Shown: positions 1-5,812, numbered from the stretch's first letter. The stretch is DNA of 36,854 nucleotides from Paenibacillus sp. Marseille-Q4541 (GCF_018310695.1 NZ_JAGXCY010000040.1:1-36854); one strand, 5' to 3'. Translations and numbers: made by a program. The notes: generated from the sequence alone by a model not told the origin.

Positions 1-6
1 GAGAGT

Positions 7-22
7 CTAATGTCTATAGGGG
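7..22. repeat. Left arm of putative serine-integrase attP
   Basis: The 16-mer CTAATGTCTATAGGGG is the exact reverse complement of bases 36831-36846 at the other end. Joining the window ends gives two 16-bp arms around 10-14 bp (14 if both end copies of gaga are kept, 10 if they are one duplicated core). Large serine recombinases use attP sites of roughly 50 bp with inverted half-sites, and the integrase stops 2 bp from the other arm. The repeat is seen directly; its att role is inferred. Confidence 0.75.
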
Positions 23-35
23 AGTATAACTAAGT

Positions 36-64
36 ATAAAAATAGCTCTGAAACAGGTCAGAGC
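36..64 (-). terminator. Minus-strand intrinsic terminator next to the att arm
   Basis: GCTCTGA (45-51) pairs perfectly with TCAGAGC (58-64). On the minus strand the stem is followed by TATTTTTATA, a Rho-independent terminator pattern. It would stop leftward transcription before the integration site. Confidence 0.5.
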
Positions 65-77
65 ATCATGGTATAAT
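48..77 (+). promoter_or_regulatory. Putative promoter of the holin-like toxin
   Basis: A perfect -10 TATAAT at 72-77 is preceded at 18 bp by CTGAAA (48-53, 4/6 match to TTGACA). It lies about 60 bp upstream of the toxin start. The -35 box overlaps the minus-strand terminator stem. Confidence 0.5.
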
Positions 78-137
78 ATGGTTTGTACAACACGCCTAGG
101 TGGGTGAGTCTTCCTTCAGATCGGAGGTGAGGCTCAT

Positions 138-230
138 ATGACCTTCTCTTTTGCCGATGTAATCATTTTCGCAGGGTTTATCATTGCGTTATTGACATAC
201 ATTGATTCAAAAAAAGAAGTGACCCCTTAG
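138..230 (+). CDS. Holin-like type I toxin peptide (Hol_Tox/TxpA-like)
   Basis: This 30-residue peptide was read directly. It begins MTFSFADVIIFAGFIIALLT, a single hydrophobic segment, and ends in a short charged tail (YIDSKKEVTP). That is the build of the small membrane toxins of Bacillus-type type I systems (TxpA, BsrG, BsrE, YonT; Hol_Tox family), which disturb the membrane or envelope. ATG 138 follows GGAGGTGA with 7 bases between. A promoter lies upstream and a plus terminator downstream (301-327), and a minus-strand terminator sits inside the 3' end of the gene, the expected place for a 3'-overlapping antisense antitoxin. It probably helps maintain the prophage. A small holin is the alternative, but it is far from the lysis genes. 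Confidence 0.7.
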   Translation: MTFSFADVIIFAGFIIALLTYIDSKKEVTP

Positions 231-252
231 GTTACCGCCTTGGGTCACTTCT
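208..252 (-). terminator. Minus-strand terminator inside the toxin 3' end
   Basis: AGAAGTGACCC (215-225) and GGGTCACTTCT (242-252) form a perfect 11-bp stem with a 16-nt loop. On the minus strand it is followed by seven T residues (plus 208-214). It ends antisense transcription inside the toxin gene. Confidence 0.75.
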
Positions 253-300
253 CTGCCGTATAACATTACTCGGAGGAGTTCCCACCAAGCTGTTGTGCTG

Positions 301-327
301 AGGACGGTTAGCGGACCGTCCTTATTT
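301..327 (+). terminator. Intrinsic terminator of the toxin mRNA
   Basis: AGGACGGT (301-308) pairs with ACCGTCCT (315-322) around a 6-nt loop, followed by a T-rich run (TTATTTCTATT). It gives a toxin mRNA of about 240 nt overlapping the proposed antisense RNA by roughly 120 nt. Confidence 0.65.
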
Positions 328-364
328 CTATTCTTATGATATCATAGCTGGATTATACAGGCAA

Positions 365-853
365 TTACCATATGTACTCTAAAAACGCATCAACATATCC
401 TGATTCAAAAGCATTTGTAGGCATATTGGGAGAACCAAAATCTACTTTATACTTTCTTCGAAGTTCCTCATATGTAGGTAATTCTGCACAATCATCTGCA
501 CCCCAACAAAAGAAGTCCACAGCTCTTTCTTCATATAATTGTTTTGCAAGAGAAATAACTTCGCTATGTGATAAATTATCGTTAAAATTATGATTCTCTA
601 TTGAATCTAATTCATATTGTTGAGCGGTTTCTTTTCCCCAGAATCTGCCGTAAGAGTAAGCACTCTTAGATTGTTCAATGAATTCCTCTTGTCTTAACTC
701 AAAATCTAAGTTTGAATCAAATTTAGCGACTACTGTTTCACCAATATTCCAAACCCATCCTCCTATTGTTAATATACCAATCACACATAAAATTACTAAG
801 ATCCAATTTGAAGGCTTATTCTCCAAAACACATAACACCCCGTTATGATCCAC
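365..853 (-). CDS. Small membrane-anchored protein of unknown function
   Basis: The protein of up to 162 residues has one hydrophobic segment near residues 15-36 (NWILVILCVIGILTIGGWVW) and a polar, acidic C-terminal domain of about 120 residues with CWGADDC near residue 117. I recognise no family. GTG at 853 is the longest start but lacks a ribosome site. TTG at 826, preceded by GGGGTG at a workable distance, may be the real start and would still keep the membrane segment. It is transcribed leftward, away from the LytTR gene and toward the toxin-antitoxin locus. A lysogen-expressed accessory or exclusion protein is possible, but that is inference from position only. Confidence 0.6.
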   Translation of the reverse strand: MDHNGVLCVLENKPSNWILVILCVIGILTIGGWVWNIGETVVAKFDSNLDFELRQEEFIEQSKSAYSYGRFWGKETAQQYELDSIENHNFNDNLSHSEVISLAKQLYEERAVDFFCWGADDCAELPTYEELRRKYKVDFGSPNMPTNAFESGYVDAFLEYIW

Positions 854-1011
854 ATCGGTTGCGGTAATTGTCTATTTATGTAAGTCAAATCTAATTATAC
901 CTACGTCCTCAAGGAAATCTAGTCCAATTGTCATATTTTACAACAAGTCGCTTCTTTGATCCTGAGCTATCATATAGTGGTAGGGAAATCTGGAGGTGAG
1001 AATTATATAAG

Positions 1012-1368
1012 ATGAAGATAGTAGGCGTGAAAATGCATGATAGAACAGGAGGGGAGAACGACTTCGTAGTATTTGATCTTGAAGATGTAAAAAGTATTGA
1101 TATGTGGAGGCCCACTGCATACTCAGGTCAGGTTCCAGCTTATCACACTGAGGATGGGTCATATTTAGCGCTCAACACCCTAAAGGATGCGAAAATAGCC
1201 TATAGAAAATTTGGATTTGAGTCTTTTGACAATACTGTTTTGATAAATATGAATAAAGTCACGGAGTTCGTACCACTTAAAACTGGAACAAAAGTAATGT
1301 TCGATGACGGAACTCATGCAATAGTGCGCAAGAAGATTAAAAAACGGCGTCCGTCAAGAGGGGGCTAA
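1012..1368 (+). CDS. LytTR-type DNA-binding domain protein
   Basis: This 118-residue protein has a beta-rich core typical of stand-alone LytTR (AgrA-type) domains: YHTEDGSYLALNTLKDAKIA at about 44-63, then F..FDNTVLINMNKVTEF and a basic tail (RKKIKKRRPSR). LytTR domains bind short direct repeats and often regulate secretion, competence or virulence genes. There is no receiver domain, so its signal is unknown. The GGAGGTGA site lies 12 bases before ATG 1012, longer than usual, but a stop codon at 997-999 leaves no better start. It stands alone between two leftward genes in the lysogeny region, so it may be expressed in the lysogen and act on phage or host promoters. Confidence 0.65.
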   Translation: MKIVGVKMHDRTGGENDFVVFDLEDVKSIDMWRPTAYSGQVPAYHTEDGSYLALNTLKDAKIAYRKFGFESFDNTVLINMNKVTEFVPLKTGTKVMFDDGTHAIVRKKIKKRRPSRGG

Positions 1369-1423
1369 CCCTAATAGTCCTAACTTTTATTACATGATTT
1401 GACAACACAGAGTAGGAAGAGTC

Positions 1424-1432
1424 TGGTATATT
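1424..1432 (+). promoter_or_regulatory. Possible extended -10 promoter
   Basis: TGG-TATATT fits an extended -10 element. A TTGACA is present at 1399-1404, but 22 bp away, too far for a normal -35. Any transcript would run antisense into the HTH gene at 1553-1774. Weak evidence. Confidence 0.25.
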
Positions 1433-1500
1433 TAATCGTGTAAGGAAATAGATGGTTCGAGACAGCTTGTTAAGTGTAGTTGTGAGTAAGCGGCATATAC

Positions 1501-1551
1501 AAAAGTAACGATATTTCGGTACTTTTCACTAGAGTAGCTGCTTGCTACTCT
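1501..1551 (-). terminator. Two hairpins behind the minus-strand HTH gene
   Basis: AGAGTAGC (1531-1538) and GCTACTCT (1544-1551) form a perfect 8-bp stem with a 5-nt loop (AAGCA on the minus strand). AAAAGTA (1501-1507) pairs with TACTTTT (1520-1526). They start right after the stop of the leftward HTH gene and probably form its 3' end, although the T run is poor. Confidence 0.4.
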
Positions 1552-1552
1552 G

Positions 1553-1774
1553 CTACCGCCATTCCCACTCAAACAAATCTTCAACTTTGCAGTTTAGATA
1601 ATAGGCAATGAGTAAAGCCCTTTGTATTGAGATATTATTCATTCTCAGGTGTACAATATCCGAAATACGTTGCTTACTCATTCCTGTTCTATCTGCTAAC
1701 CACTGTTGGTTCTTACCTTTCTTTTTGAGTAATTCGGGAATACGACAGCGGACGGGAACGGGTTGAAGTTCCAT
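1553..1774 (-). CDS. Small XRE-family (Cro/CI-type) HTH regulator
   Basis: The 73-residue protein is a helix-turn-helix domain with little else. NQQWLADRTGMSKQRISDIV around residues 22-41 is the HTH, followed by IQRALLIAYYLNCKVEDLFEWE, the usual end of the short YozG/HTH_26-type regulators. ATG 1774 is chosen because AAGGTGG lies 7 bases before it; an in-frame GTG directly upstream would be too close. It is divergent from the small gene at 1908. The intergenic palindrome AGAACA-CT-TGTTCT is a likely operator for it. It may control accessory lysogeny functions next to the main repressor. Confidence 0.75.
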   Translation of the reverse strand: MELQPVPVRCRIPELLKKKGKNQQWLADRTGMSKQRISDIVHLRMNNISIQRALLIAYYLNCKVEDLFEWEWR

Positions 1775-1809
1775 CACACTGCCACCTTATTCTTTTTTTA
1801 CCCTAAAAT

Positions 1810-1823
1810 AGAACACTTGTTCT
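1810..1823. promoter_or_regulatory. Palindromic operator between divergent genes
   Basis: AGAACA (1810-1815), CT, TGTTCT (1818-1823) is a perfect dyad. It overlaps the possible -35 region of a rightward promoter whose -10 would be TATTAT (1843-1848), and lies upstream of the leftward HTH gene. It differs from the CI operators at 2387-2727, so it is probably bound by the 1553-1774 regulator. Confidence 0.5.
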
Positions 1824-1907
1824 TAAAAATCAGGTTTTGTGGTATTATCTAGTGTATCGAGTTATAAATTTCCTCAGCTGCACTATTACAGAGAAGGGGT
1901 TGTTCAC

Positions 1908-2078
1908 ATGAATGAGCAGTTGTCAGAATTAGCAAAAGAGATAGTTAGCAAAAAAGATTTACCAGTTACATATAAGGAATTAGTTACTTTTCTTTCTGAG
2001 CAGATTGCTTCATCCTTGCAAGATTATGAATCAAATCCCGGAGGGCAGATTCGACAAAAGGATCATCACGAAGGTTAA
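1908..2078 (+). CDS. Small hypothetical protein convergent with the repressor
   Basis: The 56-residue helical polar protein starts MNEQLSELAKEIVSKKDLPV. AAGGGG lies about 8 bases before ATG 1908, and the possible rightward promoter with the AGAACA/TGTTCT operator lies upstream. I recognise no family. The last 95 bases overlap the 3' end of the leftward repressor gene, so the two transcripts would be antisense to each other there. The N-terminal two thirds look like a normal helical protein; the Gly-, Gln- and His-rich end may only reflect the overlap. A regulator partner of the neighbouring HTH protein is possible. Confidence 0.5.
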   Translation: MNEQLSELAKEIVSKKDLPVTYKELVTFLSEQIASSLQDYESNPGGQIRQKDHHEG

Positions 2079-2358
2079 CTTTGTACTCAGCCTCTGCCTT
2101 TTTTATTACATCTAATAGAACTTCCTCTGGGAGCGTATTATCGCTCTCTTTCTTATTCTCCCTACCAGTAGTAAGCCAATCTATACTCACTTCAAAATAA
2201 TCAGCTATCTTAGCTGTCATTTCATGTTTTGGTTCTCTCTTATCGGTCTCATACATACCTAATGTAGATTTACCAATCTTCAGTATTTTAGCAAGCTCTT
2301 CTTGCGATAATCCCTTTTTGTTGCGTAGGTAAGAGATCCGTTCGCCAAATGACTTCAA
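1984..2358 (-). CDS. CI-like phage repressor (XRE family)
   Basis: The 124-residue protein begins (M)KSFGERISYLRNKKGLSQEE. An XRE HTH covers about residues 5-60 (LSQEELAKILKIGKSTLGMYETDKREP), followed by DYFEVSIDWLTTG, the classic end of this domain, and a helical C-terminal dimerisation region. There is no LexA-like protease domain, so induction would need another route, probably the antirepressor encoded downstream of cro. TTG 2358 is the start because GGAGGTG sits 6 bases before it; the upstream ATG has no such site. It lies divergent to the Cro-like gene with five similar operators around the promoters, the layout of a lysis-lysogeny switch. Confidence 0.85.
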   Translation of the reverse strand: MKSFGERISYLRNKKGLSQEELAKILKIGKSTLGMYETDKREPKHEMTAKIADYFEVSIDWLTTGRENKKESDNTLPEEVLLDVIKKAEAEYKVNLRDDPFVESALRDLIHNLARMKQSAQKEK

Positions 2359-2379
2359 AATATCCACCTCCAATAGTGA

Positions 2380-2385
2380 ATTATA
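2380..2385 (-). promoter_or_regulatory. Repressor maintenance promoter -10 box
   Basis: On the minus strand bases 2385-2380 read TATAAT, about 25 bp before the TTG start of the repressor. No good -35 box lies 17 bp upstream, and the operator at 2387-2401 occupies the spacer. This suggests a weak, self-repressed or activated promoter. Confidence 0.45.
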
Positions 2386-2386
2386 T

Positions 2387-2506
2387 ATCACATTACGTGA
2401 ACAAAACTAATTTGATCGCAAAAAGTGAATAAAATTTTTAAAATAAGGCTTGACGATCACGAAATGTGATTATATACTAGGTTCATAAGCAATCACGAAA
2501 TGTGAT
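2387..2506. promoter_or_regulatory. Four CI/Cro operators in the switch region
   Basis: Four 15-bp sites share the dyad ATCAC-N5-GTGAT. Sites 2456-2470 and 2492-2506 are identical (ATCACGAAATGTGAT). Site 2387-2401 (ATCACATTACGTGAA) is the inverse form with two changes. Site 2415-2429 (ATCGCAAAAAGTGAA) is weaker. The 2456 site exactly fills the spacer of the rightward promoter, the 2387 site overlaps the leftward promoter, and the 2492 site lies at the cro leader, next to its ribosome site. Repressor and Cro very likely compete here. Confidence 0.8.
2450..2478 (+). promoter_or_regulatory. Early rightward promoter (PR)
   Basis: TTGACG (2450-2455), a 17-bp spacer and TATACT (2473-2478) form a near-consensus sigma-A promoter. 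The operator at 2456-2470 lies entirely between the two boxes, so bound repressor would block RNA polymerase. It drives cro, the antirepressor and the early operon. Confidence 0.8.
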
Positions 2507-2522
2507 CGAAAGGAGGATTACC

Positions 2523-2726
2523 ATGAGAAACAATAAGATGGCAAAACTCAGAGGAGAGAAAACACTCCGTGAAACTGCAGTTGAAATAGGCATACCTTAC
2601 AGCACATATGCCATGATTGAAGCTGGTCACAGATTCCCTCGTAAAGATCTGGCGATCAGAATTGCTAAGTTTTATGACACTACAGTAGATGAACTTTTTT
2701 TTACCTTAAATGATCGCGTTTCGTGA
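2523..2726 (+). CDS. Cro-like XRE regulator
   Basis: The 67-residue protein is a single HTH domain. TLRETAVEIGIPYSTYAMIEAGHRFPRK (about 14-41) is the helix-turn-helix with the YAMIEAG recognition segment, followed by IRIAKFYDTTVDELFF. The start is ATG 2523, with AAAGGAGG 6 bases upstream; an earlier GTG lies inside an operator and is rejected. It is the first gene of the rightward early transcript, opposite the repressor. Its stop codon lies inside a fifth operator (2713-2727), an unusual place for a repressor site. Confidence 0.8.
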   Translation: MRNNKMAKLRGEKTLRETAVEIGIPYSTYAMIEAGHRFPRKDLAIRIAKFYDTTVDELFFTLNDRVS

Positions 2727-2727
2727 T
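2713..2727. promoter_or_regulatory. Fifth operator at the cro-antirepressor junction
   Basis: ATCGCGTTTCGTGAT matches the inverse operator form ATCACATTTCGTGAT at 13 of 15 positions. It covers the cro stop codon just before the antirepressor ribosome site. It could be a roadblock or a looping partner for the 2387-2506 cluster. Confidence 0.6.
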
Positions 2728-2755
2728 CGAATTAAATTATAAGGAGCGAATGAAA

Positions 2756-3517
2756 ATGAACGAACAACTCAATCAGTTTATGTATGGTTCTTACCAAGTT
2801 AGAACAGTAACGATTCAAAACGAACCTTGGTTTGTAGCAAAAGATGTTTGTGAGGTTCTCGAAATCGGAAATGTAGGACAAGCCGTTTCGAGACTAGATG
2901 CTGATGATAAAGCTGACGTCATTTTAAATGATGGCAGACAGGACAGACTACAAACCGCGATTAATGAACCGGGACTTTACACTTTAATCCTCGGTAGCCG
3001 CAAGCAAGAGGCCAAGCAATTTAAACGTTGGATCACACACGAAGTCATCCCAAGCATCCGTAAGCACGGAGCATACATGACCAGTGAAACACTGGAGAAA
3101 GCAATACTTAATCCTGATTTCCTCATCAACCTCGCCGGAGAGTTGAAAAAGGAACAAGAAAAAAGCAAAGCACTACAACAACAAATTCAAGAAGTCCGAC
3201 CAAAAGTCCTCTTTGCAGAAGCAGTTGAAGGCTCATCAAACTCAATCCTGATCGGGCAGTTAGCAACCATCCTTAAGCAAAACGGAATCGATATTGGACA
3301 GAAGAGACTATTCGACCGCCTGAGAGAAGAAGGATTCCTTTGTAAAGTAGGCGAGCGAAAGAACCTCCCAACACAGAAAGCCATGAACTTAGATCTTTTC
3401 GAAGTCCAAGAACGAACTTTCAGTGGTTCTACTGAAACCAAAGTCCGATTCACAACAAAAGTTACTGGACGTGGACAAGTCTACTTCCTTAATAAGTTCA
3501 AAAACGATATAGCTTAA
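2756..3517 (+). CDS. Phage antirepressor (BRO-N plus KilAC)
   Basis: This 253-residue protein has two domains. The N-terminal BRO-N domain (about 1-105) shows VRTVTIQNEPWFVAKDVCEV, LGSRKQEAKQFKRWITHEVI and PSIRKHGAYM. A coiled linker follows, and a C-terminal KilAC domain (about 140-253) shows ANSIL-like IGQLATILKQNGIDIGQKRL and VTGRGQVYFLNKF. Such Ant proteins counteract or replace repressor binding and trigger lytic growth. ATG 2756 lies 9 bases after AAGGAG; an ATG two codons earlier is too close to it. It is second in the early operon, behind cro and an extra operator, which fits control by the repressor. Confidence 0.85.
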   Translation: MNEQLNQFMYGSYQVRTVTIQNEPWFVAKDVCEVLEIGNVGQAVSRLDADDKADVILNDGRQDRLQTAINEPGLYTLILGSRKQEAKQFKRWITHEVIPSIRKHGAYMTSETLEKAILNPDFLINLAGELKKEQEKSKALQQQIQEVRPKVLFAEAVEGSSNSILIGQLATILKQNGIDIGQKRLFDRLREEGFLCKVGERKNLPTQKAMNLDLFEVQERTFSGSTETKVRFTTKVTGRGQVYFLNKFKNDIA

Positions 3518-3542
3518 AACCATATGTAATAACAACCCTATA

Positions 3543-3559
3543 TATTGTACTACACAATA
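3543..3559. promoter_or_regulatory. Operator-like palindrome after the antirepressor
   Basis: TATTGT (3543-3548) and ACAATA (3554-3559) form a perfect dyad with a 5-bp centre in an AT-rich 80-bp spacer. It differs from the CI operators. Bound factor unknown. Confidence 0.3.
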
Positions 3560-3599
3560 GTAATTTTGACTTAAAAATACCAGATGGAGTGGATCGGGA

Positions 3600-3740
3600 A
3601 TGAGTGGAAATCAATTACGAGTGACATTCGAAGTAGGTCCCATGGCAAATGAGATCAGAAAGAGTGTTTTACAGGATCTTGGCAACAGCAAGCAATCAAC
3701 TTACCTCAATAAAGACTTACCCAAGGTGGTGAACAAATGA
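3600..3740 (+). CDS. Small early hypothetical protein (46 aa)
   Basis: Read directly from the sequence: it starts MSGNQLRVTFEVGPMANEIR and ends NKDLPKVVNK. GGAG lies 10 bases before the ATG. The stop overlaps the next ATG (ATGA), a sign of translational coupling in the early operon. No family recognised. Confidence 0.55.
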   Translation: MSGNQLRVTFEVGPMANEIRKSVLQDLGNSKQSTYLNKDLPKVVNK

Positions 3741-3853
3741 AGGTCAACGAAGAGAAAGGACCTCAGTTCAAGGAAGTTACCAAAGACGCGCTTATCAAGT
3801 TAGGACAAGCCAAACAAGAAGAAGAGAAGAAAGGAAGTGTCAAACATGGCTAA
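3737..3853 (+). CDS. Small charged early protein (38 aa)
   Basis: Read directly: MKVNEEKGPQFKEVTKDALI and then a Lys/Glu-rich helix (KQEEEKKG). Its ATG overlaps the stop of the previous gene (ATGA) and its 3' end overlaps the next start by 8 bases. Coupling on both sides supports translation. A preceding AAGGTGG gives a ribosome site. Function unknown. Confidence 0.5.
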   Translation: MKVNEEKGPQFKEVTKDALIKLGQAKQEEEKKGSVKHG

Positions 3854-4052
3854 GAACCCAAACAAACTCAATATCCCGAAGGTGAATATGTACCGAAGAC
3901 CACTGGGCGTGTGTGGATGCGGCAAACCAGCAACTTACGAAGTATACGAGGATCGTCAGCCGCATTGCCGAGATTGCATGCTGGATGCAGCAGATAACGA
4001 GGTTTACATCGAGGTCAGACGCTATGACGGAGGGTTCAACGATGCCAGCTAA
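3846..4052 (+). CDS. Small Cys-rich, putative zinc-binding protein
   Basis: The 68-residue protein has CGCGKPATYE around residues 20-29 and PHCRDCML about 17 residues later, two CxC/CxxC knuckles that could bind one zinc. The C-terminal part is acidic and aromatic (EVYIEVRRYDGG). ATG 3846 follows AAAGGAAG by 8 bases; a GTG three codons earlier has poorer spacing. It lies in a run of overlapping small early genes. The exact role is unknown; such knuckles in early phage proteins often bind nucleic acid or host proteins. Confidence 0.65.
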   Translation: MAKNPNKLNIPKVNMYRRPLGVCGCGKPATYEVYEDRQPHCRDCMLDAADNEVYIEVRRYDGGFNDAS

Positions 4053-4275
4053 TACAACAGATTTCTACGTTACCACGAAATGCGGTCGTACCTTCGGATG
4101 GTCGGCAACGGATTACAGCAGCTTGATCCGGGAATTGCATGAAAAGAACTATGTTCCTACCTTTATCCAGCCAATGAGTGAGTATGAAGCCGAGGTTTTG
4201 AGCAGGGAAGAGCAAGAAAGATTAACGGACGAGCTGTTCCGTGCAATAGACAAGGAGCTGAAACACTCTGCGTGA
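4042..4275 (+). CDS. Early hypothetical protein (77 aa)
   Basis: It starts MPANTTDFYVTTKCGRTFGW and continues with a helical acidic C-terminal half (MSEYEAEVLSREEQERLTDE). ATG 4042 is preceded by GGAGGG at 7 bases, much better than the upstream in-frame ATG, and overlaps the previous gene by 11 bases. The first half looks beta-rich and the second half helical. No family recognised. Confidence 0.6.
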   Translation: MPANTTDFYVTTKCGRTFGWSATDYSSLIRELHEKNYVPTFIQPMSEYEAEVLSREEQERLTDELFRAIDKELKHSA

Positions 4276-4346
4276 GGTAACTTTCAAATCTGTACAAGAC
4301 GTAATCGACTATTACTGGGGAGGTGGTTCCCAGAAGGAGAAAAAAG

Positions 4347-4511
4347 ATGACGGAGCCGAGTGTGTATCTGGAGCTTGCGAAGATAGCGAATGCAAGAGGG
4401 AGCCTGAGCAGTACCCTGAAACGAGTGTATGTAAAGAATTACGCTAGAGCCGTAAAACGAAAATGGGCCGCTGCAGGAACAGCGACCCAAATAAATAGCA
4501 TAGCAAATTAG
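4347..4511 (+). CDS. Small basic hypothetical protein (54 aa)
   Basis: It starts MTEPSVYLELAKIANARGSL and has a Lys/Arg-rich middle (LKRVYVKNYARAVKRKWAAA). AAGGAG precedes ATG 4347 by 7 bases, a good ribosome site. A second reading frame over the same bases (about 4268-4447) codes for a plausible Cys-rich protein but has no standard start. One of the two is probably a shadow; this one has the better start. Confidence 0.45.
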   Translation: MTEPSVYLELAKIANARGSLSSTLKRVYVKNYARAVKRKWAAAGTATQINSIAN

Positions 4512-4545
4512 ATTACTTCAATTATAGCACGAAAGGATGATCCGT

Positions 4546-4788
4546 ATGCAAGTAGATATTAGTTATCGATACATGCCGCAGCATAAACGCGGTCATTACC
4601 TCAACAGAAAAGCACAACCAACTGATGATTTCATGGAAGCCATTCGATTTGTACGATTAAGTGATTTGGAACATTGGCTAACCACAAGACATTGCCCTGA
4701 CGTTCCTCAAAACTTTCGTATCCATCGTGTCAAAGTTACTTATGAAATGGAGGGTGAGTGCGTTGAATATCTACCAGAAGCTAATTGA
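4546..4788 (+). CDS. Early hypothetical protein (80 aa)
   Basis: It starts MQVDISYRYMPQHKRGHYLN, with an aromatic and basic N-terminus followed by alternating beta and helix character (DFMEAIRFVRLSDLEHWLTT). ATG 4546 lies 9 bases after AAAGG; an ATG three codons earlier abuts the ribosome site. The 3' end overlaps the ERF gene by 26 bases, so the two are probably coupled. No family recognised; it may be an accessory to the recombination gene behind it. Confidence 0.6.
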   Translation: MQVDISYRYMPQHKRGHYLNRKAQPTDDFMEAIRFVRLSDLEHWLTTRHCPDVPQNFRIHRVKVTYEMEGECVEYLPEAN

Positions 4789-5404
4789 AGTCCGTAAGGA
4801 AGTTCCTTATATCCAGAAGGCAGATCAAGGATCTCAATACAGCTACACCGGATCTAGTCGGGTTCTTGCCTCTCTTAAACACAAGATGGACGAGCTTGGA
4901 TTACTACTGGTCCCGGCTATTACAAAGCCAACTCTTCACGAATCACCTATTGAATACAAAGACGGGAACGGGAACGTCACCAAACGGACCACAACCTACT
5001 TTACAGAGCTTGAAATGACCATGACATGGGTCAATGCAGAGAAACCAGACGAGCAAATCACAGTCCCTTGGTACGGTCAGGGAGTGGATATTGCAGGAGA
5101 GAAGGGAGTCGGCAAGGCACTCACTTATGCAGAGAAATACTTCATGCTGAAATTCTTCAACATTGCTACTGATAAGGATGATCCTGATTCCTTCCAGCAA
5201 AAACATGATCTAATCCCGATGATTACCTCTGCTCAAATAGGCGAGGTGAAAACACTGTGGCTTGGTCTTGGATACAAGGAGCCTGACATCGGCAAGCAAA
5301 CCTACAAGCTTTACAAGAAACAGCTTACTCAACTTACAGAAGATCAAGCTGCTGATTTCATTGACAAGTTAAAAGCCATGAATGGCGCAAAGGAGAGTGC
5401 TTAA
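4763..5404 (+). CDS. erf: ERF-family single-strand annealing protein
   Basis: The 213-residue protein begins (M)NIYQKLIEVRKEVPYIQK. Matching ERF recombinases, it has a beta-hairpin core with TTYFTELEMTMTWVNAEKPD around 78-97, PWYGQGVDIAGEKGVGKALT around 105-124 and a following YAEKYFMLKFF segment. ERF proteins bind single-stranded DNA and anneal homologous strands in phage recombination and replication. TTG 4763 is chosen because GGAGGG lies about 9 bases upstream; the earlier in-frame ATG is inside the preceding gene with no site. It is followed directly by SSB, the usual pairing. The C-terminal helices (TEDQAADFIDKL) may contact SSB. Confidence 0.8.
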   Translation: MNIYQKLIEVRKEVPYIQKADQGSQYSYTGSSRVLASLKHKMDELGLLLVPAITKPTLHESPIEYKDGNGNVTKRTTTYFTELEMTMTWVNAEKPDEQITVPWYGQGVDIAGEKGVGKALTYAEKYFMLKFFNIATDKDDPDSFQQKHDLIPMITSAQIGEVKTLWLGLGYKEPDIGKQTYKLYKKQLTQLTEDQAADFIDKLKAMNGAKESA

Positions 5405-5407
5405 CAC

Positions 5408-5812
5408 ATGTTAAACAGAGTAATTTTGATCGGTCGTCTCACACGAGATCCTGACCTTAGATATACGCCAGCAGGGGTAGCAGTAACCCAATTCACACTA
5501 GCCGTTGATCGTCCCTTTACCAGCAATGGTGGAGAGCGTGAAGCCGACTTCATTCCGGTTGTGACATGGCGACAACTGGCAGAGACATGCGCCAACTACT
5601 TACGCAAAGGCAGACTGTGTGCTGTAGAAGGTCGCATACAGGTGCGGAACTATGAGAACAACGAAGGCAAGCGAGTGTATGTCACAGAGGTAATCGCGGA
5701 CAATGTGCGGTTCCTGGAGAGCAACAACCAAGGAGGTGGGCAGCGTGGACAAGACACTTACCACGATGATGGTAAACCAATCGACATCGCAGACGATGAC
5801 TTACCATTCTGA
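5408..5812 (+). CDS. ssb: Single-stranded DNA-binding protein
   Basis: The 134-residue OB-fold protein has MLNRVILIGRLTRDPDLRYT at the start, FTLAVDRPF and VTWRQLAETCANYLRKG in the middle and GRIQVRNYEN before the flexible tail. The tail is Gly/Gln-rich and ends DIADDDLPF, the acidic C-terminal peptide by which bacterial SSBs recruit partners. It protects single-stranded DNA in replication and recombination. It lies three bases after the ERF stop with AAGGAGAG upstream, so the two form a replication-recombination unit. The length is somewhat shorter than chromosomal SSB, as is common for phage forms. Confidence 0.93.
   Translation: MLNRVILIGRLTRDPDLRYTPAGVAVTQFTLAVDRPFTSNGGEREADFIPVVTWRQLAETCANYLRKGRLCAVEGRIQVRNYENNEGKRVYVTEVIADNVRFLESNNQGGGQRGQDTYHDDGKPIDIADDDLPF

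Larger units (their letters stand above)
208..345 (-). ncRNA. Putative antisense RNA antitoxin of the holin-like toxin
   Basis: A strong minus-strand terminator lies at 208-252, inside and just past the end of the toxin gene. A perfect minus-strand TATAAT occupies 357-352, without a good -35 box. A transcript between them would be about 140 nt and complementary to the 3' part of the toxin mRNA, like RatA, SR4 and SR5. The 5' end is a guess; leftward read-through from the membrane-protein gene (365-853) could also supply this RNA. Confidence 0.45.

Noticed and set aside
1399..1404. Perfect TTGACA as a -35 box
   Set aside because: Nearest -10 is 22 bp away; kept only as a weak extended -10 candidate.
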